Part shown: in pieces, positions 41,147 to 53,387 of the stretch
Layout: every line of letters starts with the position of its first letter
Numbering within the stretch: the first letter of the stretch is position 1
Assembly (NCBI RefSeq): GCF_004766055.1
Contig: NZ_SPQR01000008.1
Coordinates: 1 to 64,000 of the forward strand
Length of the DNA stretch: 64,000 nucleotides
DNA from: Desulfosporosinus sp. Sb-LF
Lineage (GTDB): Bacteria > Bacillota > Desulfitobacteriia > Desulfitobacteriales > Desulfitobacteriaceae
Direction: 5' to 3'
Notes under the pieces: model-generated
What the model was told of the DNA's origin: nothing
Database searches by the model: none
What the model saw: only the letters and a program-made list of their open reading frames with translations
Translations under genes and position numbers: made by a program

Positions 41147-42052
41147 ATGAGGAGTCGATTACGAACAGTCATGAAAAGTAAACGATTACGATTGGTTTAT
41201 AACCCTTACGCTGGTCGGCGTAAGTTAACGACGCAACTAGATACGGTGCTCCGCATTTTTCAAGAAAGCGGTCATGAAGTATGCGTGCATCGGGCATGTT
41301 CACCTGAAGACATTGAGCAGGTAGCGTCTCAAAGTACGGATGTAGATCGTTTGGTGATTGCTGGGGGAGACGGCAGTATTCATCAGGCGGTGAACGGATT
41401 GTTGCAAATTCCGGCTGAGCAACGTCCCACACTGGGTATTTTGCCCGTGGGTACAGCAAACGATTTAGCCTACGCGTTGCGATTGCCGAAAAGTATTCCT
41501 GAAGCGTGTAAAGTGATTGCTAAAGGAAACGTTTTTCAAATGGATACAGGTAAACTCAATGATCGATTTTTTGTTAACGTAGCAAGTGCGGGGCTTTTGA
41601 CGGATGTTTCTCAAAAAGTAGATACCCGCGTCAAGAATACGCTCGGGCAATTAGCGTACTTTCTAAAAGGAATTGAGACTCTTCCTTCCTTTCGACCTTT
41701 TCGTGTCGAATTCGAGCATGATGGTCAGAAATATCTAGAAGAGGTCGTCTTGTTTATGGCTGTGAACGGCCTTTCGGTTGGAGGACTCAGAAAACTGGTA
41801 CCAAGAGCTTCTCTAACCGATGGGAAGCTGGATATTTTAATGGTACCCGCGGCAGGTTGGCCTGAGACCGTCCGCCTTCTGTTAAAAGTTTTGCGTGGAG
41901 AGAAAGCTAATGCTGAAAAAATTATTGAATTTCAAACCGACAAATTAACGGTTAAAACGGATCGACCGATCAGCTCAGATCTTGATGGAGAATGTGGACC
42001 TGAAAGCGTATGGCACGTTAACATCGGGCCGAAAATTTCAGTGCTCTTCTAA
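41147..42052 (+). CDS. Diacylglycerol kinase-like lipid kinase (YegS/DagK family)
   Basis: 301 residues. NPYAGRRK opens the nucleotide-binding lobe, IAGGDGSIHQAVNGLL is the GGDG motif, and GTANDLAYALRLP follows. It phosphorylates a lipid or diacylglycerol. The start is uncertain: ATG 41147 has no SD, while GAGGAG at 41149-41154 would serve ATG 41171 with a 16-base spacer. Confidence 0.88.
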   Translation: MRSRLRTVMKSKRLRLVYNPYAGRRKLTTQLDTVLRIFQESGHEVCVHRACSPEDIEQVASQSTDVDRLVIAGGDGSIHQAVNGLLQIPAEQRPTLGILPVGTANDLAYALRLPKSIPEACKVIAKGNVFQMDTGKLNDRFFVNVASAGLLTDVSQKVDTRVKNTLGQLAYFLKGIETLPSFRPFRVEFEHDGQKYLEEVVLFMAVNGLSVGGLRKLVPRASLTDGKLDILMVPAAGWPETVRLLLKVLRGEKANAEKIIEFQTDKLTVKTDRPISSDLDGECGPESVWHVNIGPKISVLF

Positions 42053-42217
42053 ACTTAGGCGTAGCCGTCAAGGGTTCCGCCTTTTTTCTTGTTGTTCGAG
42101 ATGGCTACACACTAGAGTAAAACTAGGTTCTACTGGGAAATATATCTCTGTCTAGGAGTGCTTAGTGTTTTAGTGGAAAGCTAGAATTGTAAAAGTACTA
42201 AGGAACGGCGGGATTTT

Positions 42218-43795
42218 ATGATCGGTACATTGTTTCATCAGGAAATATTAAAAAGGCTTAGTGTGCTAAGTCCAGTCTATATTGTCGGCGGGGCTGTTCG
42301 TGATGCGCAATTGGGGATTCCCTCGAAAGATGTCGATGCGGTCATAGCACTTCCCATCCAGGAGATAGATCGTCAATTGTCGGAATGGGGGTACATGCCT
42401 CACGTGATCGGTGCACATCAGCAGACAGTTAGTTTGTTCCTGGGAACCGAACGAGTCGACATTGTGACGTTCAATGGCGAGGTTGAAAAAGATGCTCTGC
42501 GGAGGGATTTTACGCTGAATGCGATTTATCAAGAGGTTGGGACCGGAGAGATCAAAGATCCTTTAGGCGGTCTTAAAGACTTGCATAACAGGCAACTGAA
42601 GGCGTGTGGGCATGCGAAGGAACGATTTTATGAGGACCCGATTAGGATTTTGCGCCTTATTCGGCTAGCTGTCCGCTACAACTTTGAAATAGAGCGAGAG
42701 ACTTGGCTGGCAGCGATCGAACAAATCCTGCTTCTTCGCACGGTCTCAGCGGAACGGATTACAGAAGAACTGGGGCGAATTCTTATCTTGGATGAGGTTG
42801 ATAAAGCCTTGGGGCTTCTTGATGACTTGGGGTATTTTGAAACGTATATTCCGGAACTGGCTAGATTGAAAGGATTGGTTCAAAATCGTTACCACACAAA
42901 AGATGCCTGGGAACACACCCGGCATGTCGTGAAAAATACTCCTTCTCATGTGTTGTTGCGATTAGCTGCCTTGTTTCATGATATGGGAAAATGGGAAACA
43001 GCGAGTCGGGAATGTTATGCTTGGGGAACTATTTATCCTTCTCCTCAGGGGTACAAGATCGATGACTTCAAGCTGATAGGGCAGAATCTGGAGCGGTGGG
43101 CAACCAAAGACGTAGAAGTTCATGGAGGAAGATTAGATAACTACCCAGAGACCATTGTCGCAAAACGTATTAAATTAGCAAGACCCACACCGAATAACCA
43201 CTTTGAATGGGTTCCAGAAGGAAAACGTCATTTTTTACAACACGAGAAAGAAAGTGCTCGTCTTGTCAGAGAACTATTGCCTCGCTTTCGGTGGGCGATG
43301 GTTCTACCCGGAGGAAGTCGGGGAGAGCGTGAACTTCATTTTTTAGTAGGGCATCATATGCTAGGGACCCTGACCTTTATGAATGAATTAAGAGGCGAAG
43401 TGGAACAAGCAAAGATTAGCGATAAAGCCCGACTCTTTGCTTGGAAGATTGGCTGGGATGGGCAGTATTTTAACACGCAAAGAGTGGAAAATTTACTCGT
43501 TTTGTGGAAAGCGGATTTTCTGGGTGGTAAGCAGGACGCCGAAAAAAATGTAGAACGATTCGATCGGGTTCAAGGGAAAATTAGAAATGCCTGTGCTCTT
43601 TTAACTGAAAAAGCTAATCAGCTTGATTGGCGTTACTTTACAGAATTTGTTCGTAATAAAGGGCTTGAAGGGGAACGGTACGGTCGGTTTAAGGAGCAGG
43701 TACGTAAGCGAGTCATGATGAGTGTAAAGTATAGTTTGACAAACACTCAATTTCTTGAACAGGAATATGCATTTTTTTTGAATAACAAAAGATAG
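42218..43795 (+). CDS. cca: CCA tRNA nucleotidyltransferase with HD domain
   Basis: 525 residues. The nucleotidyltransferase head shows VGGAVRDAQLGIPSKDVDAVI and RRDFTLNAIYQE. The acceptor-binding middle has EDPIRILRLIRLAVRYNFEI and AERITEEL. An HD-type site follows (RLAALFHDMGKWE) and a long C-terminal region. It adds or repairs the CCA end of tRNA. The total is longer than compact CCA enzymes, and the C-terminal 200 residues have no motif I can name. ATG 42218 has a weak GGCGGG SD. Confidence 0.88.
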   Translation: MIGTLFHQEILKRLSVLSPVYIVGGAVRDAQLGIPSKDVDAVIALPIQEIDRQLSEWGYMPHVIGAHQQTVSLFLGTERVDIVTFNGEVEKDALRRDFTLNAIYQEVGTGEIKDPLGGLKDLHNRQLKACGHAKERFYEDPIRILRLIRLAVRYNFEIERETWLAAIEQILLLRTVSAERITEELGRILILDEVDKALGLLDDLGYFETYIPELARLKGLVQNRYHTKDAWEHTRHVVKNTPSHVLLRLAALFHDMGKWETASRECYAWGTIYPSPQGYKIDDFKLIGQNLERWATKDVEVHGGRLDNYPETIVAKRIKLARPTPNNHFEWVPEGKRHFLQHEKESARLVRELLPRFRWAMVLPGGSRGERELHFLVGHHMLGTLTFMNELRGEVEQAKISDKARLFAWKIGWDGQYFNTQRVENLLVLWKADFLGGKQDAEKNVERFDRVQGKIRNACALLTEKANQLDWRYFTEFVRNKGLEGERYGRFKEQVRKRVMMSVKYSLTNTQFLEQEYAFFLNNKR

Positions 43796-43888
43796 AGTTT
43801 TATCGGGACTTGATTCTCATTGTAAAATATTCAGTGATTTTGGAAAGGGAATTTTGGCACAAATTATGGGTTTTAAGGAATATAAAAC

Positions 43889-43925
43889 TTGACCTAAATA
43901 AATTATAAAGTTATAATTATTATAA
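43889..43925 (+). promoter_or_regulatory. Promoter with perfect PerR box (rubredoxin-flavin reductase)
   Basis: TTGACC (43889-43894), 17-bp spacer and TATAAT (43912-43917). TTATAATTATTATAA at 43911-43925 is an exact match to the PerR consensus and covers the -10. Confidence 0.85.
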
Positions 43926-43944
43926 TGAGAGGGGTTGTTTATTA

Positions 43945-44592
43945 ATGGAAAAACAATGGCGCTGTACTGTATGTGGATACATCCATAATGGCGAAAATCC
44001 ACCGGAAATTTGTCCGATTTGTGGCGTAGATGCTAGTATGTTTGAACTAATTTCTCCGGTAGACGAAGCAAAGGCGTCCCCTGAAGCTAAATCGGCCGCG
44101 AAACCTGTAATCGCTCAGCCAGATAAAGAAACAGCCATACGTCAGGCACTTTACCGGATTTCGTACGGCCTTTACATTATCACCGCGCAGGCCGAAGGTC
44201 GGGACAATGGTCAATGTGCTAATACTTGTTTCCAAATCACCTCAGATCCAGCGAAAGTGGCTATAGGAATCAACAAGAAGAATTTTACCCATGAATTAAT
44301 CCAGAAGAGTGGAAAATTTGGAGTTTCAGTGTTGAGCCAAACGGGTCAAGACTACGCACGTGGGTTTGGATATCGATCAGGTCGAGATGTCAATAAGTTT
44401 GAGGGTTTAGCAGTCCATCGTGGCGAATCAGGAGTCCTATTACTGGATGATGTACTTGTGACCATGGAAGCAACGGTCACCGGGCAACTTGATTCAGGAA
44501 CACATACGTTATTTCTCGCGGATGTAACTGCTGGAGAGATCCTTCAAGAAGGGGACCCAATGACCTACGCATTTTTCAGAGCATCGAAATAA
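43945..44592 (+). CDS. Rubredoxin-flavin reductase (Hrb-type flavoprotein)
   Basis: 215 residues. The N-terminal rubredoxin domain (CTVCGYIHNG, CPICGVDASMF) is joined by an Ala/Pro/Lys-rich linker (about residues 42-70) to a flavin-reductase split-barrel domain (YRISYGLYIITAQAEGRDNGQCANT, GVSVLSQTG, TFLADVTAG-type end). This is the high-molecular-weight rubredoxin layout known in anaerobes, where it takes electrons from NADH to oxygen- or NO-reducing proteins. The perfect PerR box fits a role in oxidative stress. SD GAGAGGGG precedes ATG 43945. Confidence 0.9.
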   Translation: MEKQWRCTVCGYIHNGENPPEICPICGVDASMFELISPVDEAKASPEAKSAAKPVIAQPDKETAIRQALYRISYGLYIITAQAEGRDNGQCANTCFQITSDPAKVAIGINKKNFTHELIQKSGKFGVSVLSQTGQDYARGFGYRSGRDVNKFEGLAVHRGESGVLLLDDVLVTMEATVTGQLDSGTHTLFLADVTAGEILQEGDPMTYAFFRASK

Positions 44593-44645
44593 GAATGCCC
44601 GTTACGATTTAAATGTCTGAACAATGAAAGAGTTATTTATTAAGG

Positions 44646-44692
44646 TGCAGAAAATAAAAATCCAACGAATGTTGGGTTTTTTATTTTCTGCA
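44646..44692 (+). terminator. Long terminator hairpin
   Basis: GTGCAGAAAATAAAAATCCAAC pairs with GTTGGGTTTTTTATTTTCTGCAT, with one mismatch; U-rich side closes the outer stem. Confidence 0.8.
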
Positions 44693-44901
44693 TCTTTCGA
44701 GATAATGAAAAGTTATAAAATTCGTTTAAGAATGGGTATCAATTTAGCAGGAATCAAATAATTATTTATAGAAGTGATTTGATAAGAATTAATATTATAA
44801 TTTGCAACGAAAAGTACGGTTTTACCCATAATTTTGTCTAGAGTATTTTAGTTAGATGTCCCAAGTATCACATTTTTGAAGAATTGCGATGTGATGAGAC
44901 T

Positions 44902-47768
<2,867 letters not shown>

Positions 47769-47772
<4 letters not shown>

Positions 47773-48902
47773 ATAATTTGATAAACAATTCGTCGTTTAT
47801 CATGATTGTTGACGATACTCCCCAGAATTTAAAACTCTTAGAAACTATGTTAGGAGAAGAAGGCTACCGAATCTCTGCTTTTCTCGATGGTGCAATGGCT
47901 CTAAAAGCCGCAGCCAAGAAACCGCCGGACTTGATTCTCCTGGATATCAACATGCCTGGTTTGAATGGATTCGAGGTTTGCGAACAGTTCAAAGCAGATC
48001 AAAAATTGGCCGATATTCCGATCATATTTCTTAGCGCTATGAACGAAGTTACAGACAAGATTAAGGCCTTTCAGAGCGGTGGCGTTGATTATGTTACGAA
48101 GCCGTTCCAATTTGAAGAGATACATGCTAGGGTTAAGACACACCTTAATTTGCGTAGACTTCGTAAATCTTTGGCCATCCATAATCATAATCTACAAAGT
48201 TTAGTGGATGAACAAATTAAGGAAATACTCGTCACTAAGGACGCACTGTTTAAAACACAACTGGCTACAATTCTGGCATTCTCCAAGTTAGCAGAAGTAC
48301 GGGATGATGAAACAGGACAGCATATCGAACGTACCCGAGTGTTCTGTAGCATCCTCACTGAGCAGCTTCGCGTACAGTGTGCAGTGGATACGGAAATTGA
48401 TAACTCCTTTGTGGATAATATTTACTTTGCCTCTTCGCTGCATGACATTGGTAAAGTAGCCATCTCCGATAAAATTTTGCTTAAACCTGGTAAATTAACT
48501 CCAGAAGAGTTCGGAATCATGAAAACCCATACTGTCGTTGGCTCAAAAACCTTGCAAACCATGCTAGAACATTATCCAGAGAATGCTTTTATCACTATGG
48601 CGATGGAGATTACCCTAAGTCATCATGAGAAATGGGATGGTTCAGGGTATCCACAAAATCTTAAGGGTAAGTCTATTCCCCTTAGTGCCAGAATTATGGC
48701 CTTAGCAGATGTGTATGATGCATTAACTTCAGAACGTTGTTATAAGCCCGCCTTTTCCCATGAGAAAAGCCGAAATATCATTATTGAGGGACGGGGTACA
48801 CACTTCGATCCCGAAGTTATTGAAGCTTTTCTTGTCTTAGAAGGCCAGTTTCGAAAAATTAAACAAGATTTACGAGGGTATAACGTCACACGAACGCTGT
48901 GA
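47769..48902 (+). CDS. Response regulator with HD-GYP phosphodiesterase
   Basis: 377 residues. The receiver domain (about 12-130; MIVDDTPQNLKLL, LILLDINMPGLNG, LSAMNE, VTKPF) is complete. A helical linker joins it to an HD-GYP domain (SSLHDIGKVAISDKILLKPGKLTPEEF, HHEKWDGSGYPQNLKG). HD-GYP domains degrade cyclic di-GMP to pGpG or GMP. ATGA overlaps the stop of the kinase, so the two are translationally coupled and likely form a phosphorelay that sets c-di-GMP level. Confidence 0.94.
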
Positions 48903-48924
48903 GAGTATTCGGGGAGGATCTTCA

Positions 48925-49956
48925 TTGAAACCTAATGAACAAATAAGTTGGAAGACAAACATTAAACGATGGGGGAGCGAGTTGGGCTTTGCCTCTGTAG
49001 GGTTTACTACCGCGGAATCGATCGAGGACCTCGCACCCTTGTTAGAAACACGTTTCGAAAAAGAGGTGGCAACTCCCTTTGAGATCAAGGAGATCAGGCA
49101 ACGAATTGATCCTCGAGTGGTTTGGGAATACTGCAAGACAGTCGTTGCCGTTGCCTATCCACTTCCTCTTACAACTCCTCCTTTGGAAGGAGAGGGTATC
49201 ATTGCTCGTTCGGCGGTTGGAGAGGACTATCATCAGGTCCTTCAAAATAAGATAAAACAACTTATCAATATAATGGTTGTCAATGGGTGGACGGGAAGCT
49301 TCCACAGTCAAGTGGATACAGGACCTTTAATTGAGCGTGCCTTCGCGTTTCGGGCAGGGATTGGATGGATTGGGCAAAACCAACAGCTCATTATTCCAGG
49401 ATATGGTTCGTTTGTCACACTGGCTTTACTTTTACTGGATCGAGAGATCAAACCGGACTATCCAATGATCAACCAATGCGGAAGCTGCCAAAGATGTGTT
49501 GAAGCATGTCCGGCGCAGATCATCGGAAAAGAACCATTTGCGGCAAAACACTGCATTTCCTATCTCACACAGAGCAAAGAGGTGCTTACTCAGAAGGAAC
49601 GCAGGGGCCTTGGGTTACGGGTTTTTGGATGTGACACCTGCCAGGAAGTATGCCCACATAATCAAAAGCGGCTGGCTGAGGAACAACAAGCGACCTCTTC
49701 CTCAGCTCCATCTTCACTACGACGTGGTGTTGACCTGCGGGAAACTCTTAATTTAACGAAAGGAGAGTTTCACCAACGTTTTAAAGGAACTGCAGCAGGT
49801 TGGCGTGGAAAAGGAATTCTTCAGAGAAATGCCTTTTTAGCCTTACGGAATGGGCTAGACCGAGGTGATAAAGTATGGTTAGCAGAACATGAAAAGAATA
49901 AAATAGTTCCGCCCATCATTGCTTTGTATTTAGAAGGATTAGAGAATAGTAAATAA
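48925..49956 (+). CDS. queG: Epoxyqueuosine reductase QueG
   Basis: 343 residues. It makes queuosine in tRNA from epoxyqueuosine, using cobalamin and two [4Fe-4S] clusters. Ferredoxin motifs are CGSCQRCVEACP, CISYLTQ and CDTCQEVCPHN. The N-terminal cobalamin domain contains VDTGPLIERAFAFRAGIGWIGQN. TTG 48925 follows GGGGAGG. The gene lies 22 bases after the HD-GYP gene; no functional link is evident. Confidence 0.93.
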   Translation: MKPNEQISWKTNIKRWGSELGFASVGFTTAESIEDLAPLLETRFEKEVATPFEIKEIRQRIDPRVVWEYCKTVVAVAYPLPLTTPPLEGEGIIARSAVGEDYHQVLQNKIKQLINIMVVNGWTGSFHSQVDTGPLIERAFAFRAGIGWIGQNQQLIIPGYGSFVTLALLLLDREIKPDYPMINQCGSCQRCVEACPAQIIGKEPFAAKHCISYLTQSKEVLTQKERRGLGLRVFGCDTCQEVCPHNQKRLAEEQQATSSSAPSSLRRGVDLRETLNLTKGEFHQRFKGTAAGWRGKGILQRNAFLALRNGLDRGDKVWLAEHEKNKIVPPIIALYLEGLENSK

Positions 49957-50005
49957 AATTCCATTTAAAAAACTTGAAAAATGTGCACTAATAAAGAAAT
50001 GATTG

Positions 50006-50014
50006 TGATATAAT
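50006..50014 (+). promoter_or_regulatory. Extended -10 promoter before the c-di-GMP riboswitch
   Basis: TGATATAAT is an extended -10 (TGnTATAAT); the transcript should begin near 50021, shortly before the aptamer. Confidence 0.65.
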
Positions 50015-50056
50015 AAAATAAAAAGAATTAAGTATTTAATCTGAAAATTTAGAAAA

Positions 50057-50171
50057 ATGGCAAACTTAGTGAAAGCTAAGGACGCAAAGCTATGGGTCGT
50101 AGAGGTATACCTAACGATTGCCAGGTTGCCAACGAATTTGCCATGCTTTTCATAAGAGCATGGCATTTTAA
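50057..50171 (+). ncRNA. c-di-GMP-I (GEMM) riboswitch with terminator
   Basis: The aptamer 50057-50131 has the conserved GGCAAAC start, the internal GGACGCAAAGC, then TATGGGTCG with GAGGTATACCT as the second arm, and the closing GCCAGGTTGCC that pairs with the start. A terminator hairpin TGCCATGCT..AGCATGGCA (50139-50165) follows with TTTTA. Ligand binding is expected to change read-through into cheW and the chemoreceptor. The 3' strand of the aptamer and terminator do not clearly overlap, so I cannot say whether it is an on or off switch. Confidence 0.9.
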
Positions 50172-50207
50172 TTTGTGGGGGAGTAAAAAAAGAAAGGAGT
50201 AATATGA

Positions 50208-50657
50208 ATGGACGAAATGAAACAATTCATCCAGTTTAAATTGGGGTTGCAAGACTATGCTGTGGAAATGAGTTCTGTTCGAGAGATCATCAAGCCCGTG
50301 AAAGTTATAGAACTTTTGGGTGCACCGGAATTCGTTCAGGGGATTGCAAAAGTACGTGATGGAGTTGTTACCATTGTGGATTTGAGAAAGAAATTTGTAA
50401 TAGCACCCACTGATGAAGGGGAGCCCAGAATCATGATTTTTGAGTCGACCAAAGAGACTGAGAAAATAGGACTATGGGTCGATGATGTCGTTGAAATTCT
50501 CGAATGCAACTCCATTGAAAAAGTCCCTAGTATTATACATCAAGGCACAATTAAAGAAATCATTAAAACAAATGAGAATATTATTCCAGTAATAAATATT
50601 GAAAGACTTTTTTCCGATGACGTTTTAACTTGGTTGAGTTCCGCTGACATTGGATAA
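50208..50657 (+). CDS. cheW: Chemotaxis coupling protein CheW
   Basis: 149 residues. QFIQFKLGLQDYAVEMSSVREIIKPVKVIELLGAPEFVQGIAKVRDGVVTIVDLRKKF is the CheW SH3-like fold; shown here in parts (KLGLQDYAVEMSSVREIIKP; GIAKVRDGVVTIVDLRKKF). It couples receptors to the CheA kinase. GAAAGGAG precedes ATG 50208. First gene under the c-di-GMP riboswitch. Confidence 0.93.
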   Translation: MDEMKQFIQFKLGLQDYAVEMSSVREIIKPVKVIELLGAPEFVQGIAKVRDGVVTIVDLRKKFVIAPTDEGEPRIMIFESTKETEKIGLWVDDVVEILECNSIEKVPSIIHQGTIKEIIKTNENIIPVINIERLFSDDVLTWLSSADIG

Positions 50658-50706
50658 GCCGATATTCAAGATAGTCTATGCCAAATAATTGTTAGGAGGA
50701 ATTGCG

Positions 50707-51522
50707 ATGATAGAAGATTATGTACAAATGGTTGATGTGATTTTTGAAACTGATTTTGGGAAAACATCGGTTTTCTTATTTGATCTTGAGAAATATATTC
50801 ATATTAAAATGGGTTCCGTTATCAATCTGCCTTTCAAAGCTGGCGACATATTACCGGCTACGACTACGTCGTATCAATGCCTTCGAACCGGTGAAAAGGT
50901 GGAAAAAATGGTTGGGGCTGAAGTCTTAGGAGTCGCTTACACTGGAATAGCATATCCGATTAGAGAAAATGGTGTCATAATCGGTGGAATTGCCACGACA
51001 GGTTCAAATGAAAGGGAATATGCCCTAGAAAAATTGCCTTCCTTGGCCAAAGAACTTTCAGAATCTTTGGAGCAAGTTTCAGCTGCTATGGAGAATATTG
51101 CTGCTTCAGCTCAAGCTCTTGCAGATGGCGGACAAGCCCTTACGATACAATCCCAAGAAGTTAATGAAAAAGCATTACAAATGGAAGAAGTTGTAGAATA
51201 CATAAATTCCGTGGCTAGCGATACAAAAGTTCTTGGACTTAACGCTTCGATCGAGGCTTCTAGAGCGGGTGAGGTTGGGAGAGGATTTGCTGTGGTAGCC
51301 TCGGAAATTCGGGCGATGGCAATATCAAGTGCCACCTCGGCAAAAGATATACGAAAAATTATCGGTAGCATACAAGGCCTTGTCGGTAAGATGACAGTGG
51401 AGTTAGAACAGGTAGGTGGTAATACACAGGAAGTCTCTGCTGCTGTTGAGGAAATTGGAGCGACCATTGAAACTTTGACATCGTCGGCAATCGCACTATC
51501 AGCTTTAGCCGAAAAAATTTGA
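50707..51522 (+). CDS. Soluble methyl-accepting chemoreceptor
   Basis: 271 residues, without membrane helices. The N-terminal half (about 1-115) is a small ligand domain without a named motif (VFETDFGKTSVFLFDLEKYIH-type start, then GVAYTGIAYPIRENGVIIGGI). The C-terminal half is a short MCP signalling hairpin with tip GLNASIEASRAGEVGRGFAVVASEIRAMA. Cytosolic receptors of this size resemble YfmS of Bacillus. ATG 50707 follows AGGAGG; an upstream in-frame start at 50689 lacks an SD. It pairs with CheW under the same riboswitch. Confidence 0.9.
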   Translation: MIEDYVQMVDVIFETDFGKTSVFLFDLEKYIHIKMGSVINLPFKAGDILPATTTSYQCLRTGEKVEKMVGAEVLGVAYTGIAYPIRENGVIIGGIATTGSNEREYALEKLPSLAKELSESLEQVSAAMENIAASAQALADGGQALTIQSQEVNEKALQMEEVVEYINSVASDTKVLGLNASIEASRAGEVGRGFAVVASEIRAMAISSATSAKDIRKIIGSIQGLVGKMTVELEQVGGNTQEVSAAVEEIGATIETLTSSAIALSALAEKI

Positions 51523-51536
51523 ATTCATTGCAAGAA

Positions 51537-51575
51537 AGTGAGGCAGTGAACAGTCTCCTTGCCTCACTCATAATA
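51537..51575 (+). terminator. Hairpin after the chemoreceptor gene
   Basis: AGTGAGGCA pairs with TGCCTCACT around a 14-nt loop; weak T run. Confidence 0.6.
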
Positions 51576-51598
51576 GTACTTGACTTGCGTGGTTGTCA

Positions 51599-51647
51599 AA
51601 AAAGCCTGATTGATCAGTCCCTAAAGGTCTGATCAATCAGGCTTTTT
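51599..51647. terminator. Perfect bidirectional terminator
   Basis: AAAAAGCCTGATTGATCAG (51599-51617) pairs exactly with 51629-51647 and gives T runs in both directions, between convergent operons. Confidence 0.9.
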
Positions 51648-51651
51648 AAAG

Positions 51652-52815
51652 TTAACCTAATCTTGACTGAACAAAATGCGCGATGCGTTTGAGTGCTTCC
51701 TGAAGTTGTTCCAATGAATAGGCGTAAGAACAGCGAATATGTCCTTCTCCGGAGGGCCCGAAGGCGGTTCCTGGAACGACGGCTACATTTTCTGCCTTTA
51801 AAAGTTCTTCGGCAAACTCTTCAGAGGACAAATTTGTTTTAGATATGTCCGGGAAAACATAGAAAGCCCCTAAGGGTTCGAAACAGTCGAGGCCCATTTG
51901 CCGAAAACCATGAACCATTAGACGGCGTCGCCGATCATAAGCCGTAACCATTTCGTTTTTGGCTTCAGAGGCAGAACGTAACGCTTCTAAGGCCGCGATT
52001 TGTCCCGTGATGGGAGCGCAGAGCATGGTGTATTGATGAATACGTGTCATCCCACCGATAAGGTCTTTATGTCCGGCAACATACCCGATTCTCCATCCAG
52101 TCATGGCGTAGGATTTTGAAAAACCACTGACAAAGAGAGTGCGGTCATGCATGCCGGGCAAACTAGCAAACGAGACATGAGTTCCGCCATAGGTAAGATC
52201 TGAATAAATATCATCAGCTAAGACGAGAAGATCATGTTCAGTCACAAAGTCCGCGATAGGGAGAAGATCCTCACGATTCATGATCGCACCAGTCGGATTA
52301 TTTGGGTAGGATAGAACTAAGAGCTTGGCTTTAGGCGTATAGGCCTTGGCCAAGTCTTCTACCCGTAAACGAAAGTCTTCCTTAGCGTGGGTCGGAACGT
52401 AACTAACACTGGCCCCGGCCATTGTGGCACAAGGGGCATAGGACACGTAGGATGGATCAGGAACTAAGACAACATCCCCCGGTGAGAGCACGGCTCGCAT
52501 CACAAGGTCCACTGCTTCGCTCGCTCCAGTGGTGATGAGAATTTCGTGTCCCGGATCGTAGGAAAGTCCCAGGGACATATCCAAATGGTATGAAAGCTCT
52601 TCGCGCAACTCAAGGAGACCCGCGTTACTGGTATACATAGTCTGTCCTTGCTCTAAAGAAAAGATGCCACTTTCACGCACAGTCCAAGGGGTTACAAAGT
52701 CAGGTTCTCCGACTCCCAACGAAATAACATCTTTCATGGTTGCTACAAGGTCGAAAAATTTTCGAATTCCAGAGGGAGGGAGATTGGCGACATGGGGTGC
52801 AAGATAACGATTCAT
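51652..52815 (-). CDS. Class I/II PLP aminotransferase (PatA/AspC-like)
   Basis: 387 residues. The PLP lysine motif is SGFSKSYAMTGWRIGY, the cofactor Asp is in LLVLADDIYSDLTY, and SYPNNPTGAIM and the C-terminal Arg (IRCSYAYS) bind the substrate carboxylate. It transfers amino groups between amino acids and 2-oxo acids. Its start overlaps the stop of the Lrp-type gene by four bases, so the two are one unit and the regulator probably controls it. Confidence 0.93.
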   Translation of the reverse strand: MNRYLAPHVANLPPSGIRKFFDLVATMKDVISLGVGEPDFVTPWTVRESGIFSLEQGQTMYTSNAGLLELREELSYHLDMSLGLSYDPGHEILITTGASEAVDLVMRAVLSPGDVVLVPDPSYVSYAPCATMAGASVSYVPTHAKEDFRLRVEDLAKAYTPKAKLLVLSYPNNPTGAIMNREDLLPIADFVTEHDLLVLADDIYSDLTYGGTHVSFASLPGMHDRTLFVSGFSKSYAMTGWRIGYVAGHKDLIGGMTRIHQYTMLCAPITGQIAALEALRSASEAKNEMVTAYDRRRRLMVHGFRQMGLDCFEPLGAFYVFPDISKTNLSSEEFAEELLKAENVAVVPGTAFGPSGEGHIRCSYAYSLEQLQEALKRIAHFVQSRLG

Positions 52816-53309
52816 GGGGAAACCACGAGACGTTGAATCGTCTCTTCCTCTCCTAAAAGCTCGACCCCGTCTTGTTTGTAGCGGCGGAGCACAAAGTGAG
52901 TCGCTGTGCTCTGAATATGCTCGAGAGGGGCAAGCTTTTCAGCCACAAAAAGGGCGACATCTTGCATCGTTTTACCTTCGATGAGTAGGGATAGGTCATA
53001 CCCACCTGACATAAGAAATAACGATTTTATCTCGGAAAATTTCTGTAACCGTTTGGCGATTTTGTCAAAGCCATAGCCCCGCTGTGGCAAGACCCGAACT
53101 TCAATAAGGGCGGTTACTTTTTCTTCTCCAGTTCGGTCCCAGTTAATCATAGGTTGGTAGCGGACAATGACTTTTTCCTTTTCCCAATCTCTGATACGTT
53201 TGGCGATGTATTTTGGTTTCAAGCCCGTTTGAATGGATAATTCCTCGGGTGTTAAGCGAGAGTCTTCGGAAATAATTTTGAGGAGTTTATGGTCTTCTTC
53301 AGTGAGCAT
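52812..53309 (-). CDS. Lrp/AsnC-family transcription regulator
   Basis: 165 residues. The HTH is near the N-terminus (LKIISEDSRLTPEELSIQTGLKPKYIAKRIRDWEKE-type, shown in parts) and a RAM effector domain follows (VTALIEVRVLPQRGYGFDKIAKRL, LMSGGYDLSLLIEGKTMQDV). ATG 53309 is favoured over GTG 53318 because AGAGGTG lies at 6-base spacing. It senses amino acids and likely regulates the aminotransferase. Confidence 0.92.
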   Translation of the reverse strand: MLTEEDHKLLKIISEDSRLTPEELSIQTGLKPKYIAKRIRDWEKEKVIVRYQPMINWDRTGEEKVTALIEVRVLPQRGYGFDKIAKRLQKFSEIKSLFLMSGGYDLSLLIEGKTMQDVALFVAEKLAPLEHIQSTATHFVLRRYKQDGVELLGEEETIQRLVVSP

Positions 53310-53387
53310 TTGACACACCTCTTTTTATAAAATCAGAACAAACAAATTAATAATAAAAACAATTATACCATTCTTCTATATAACAGA

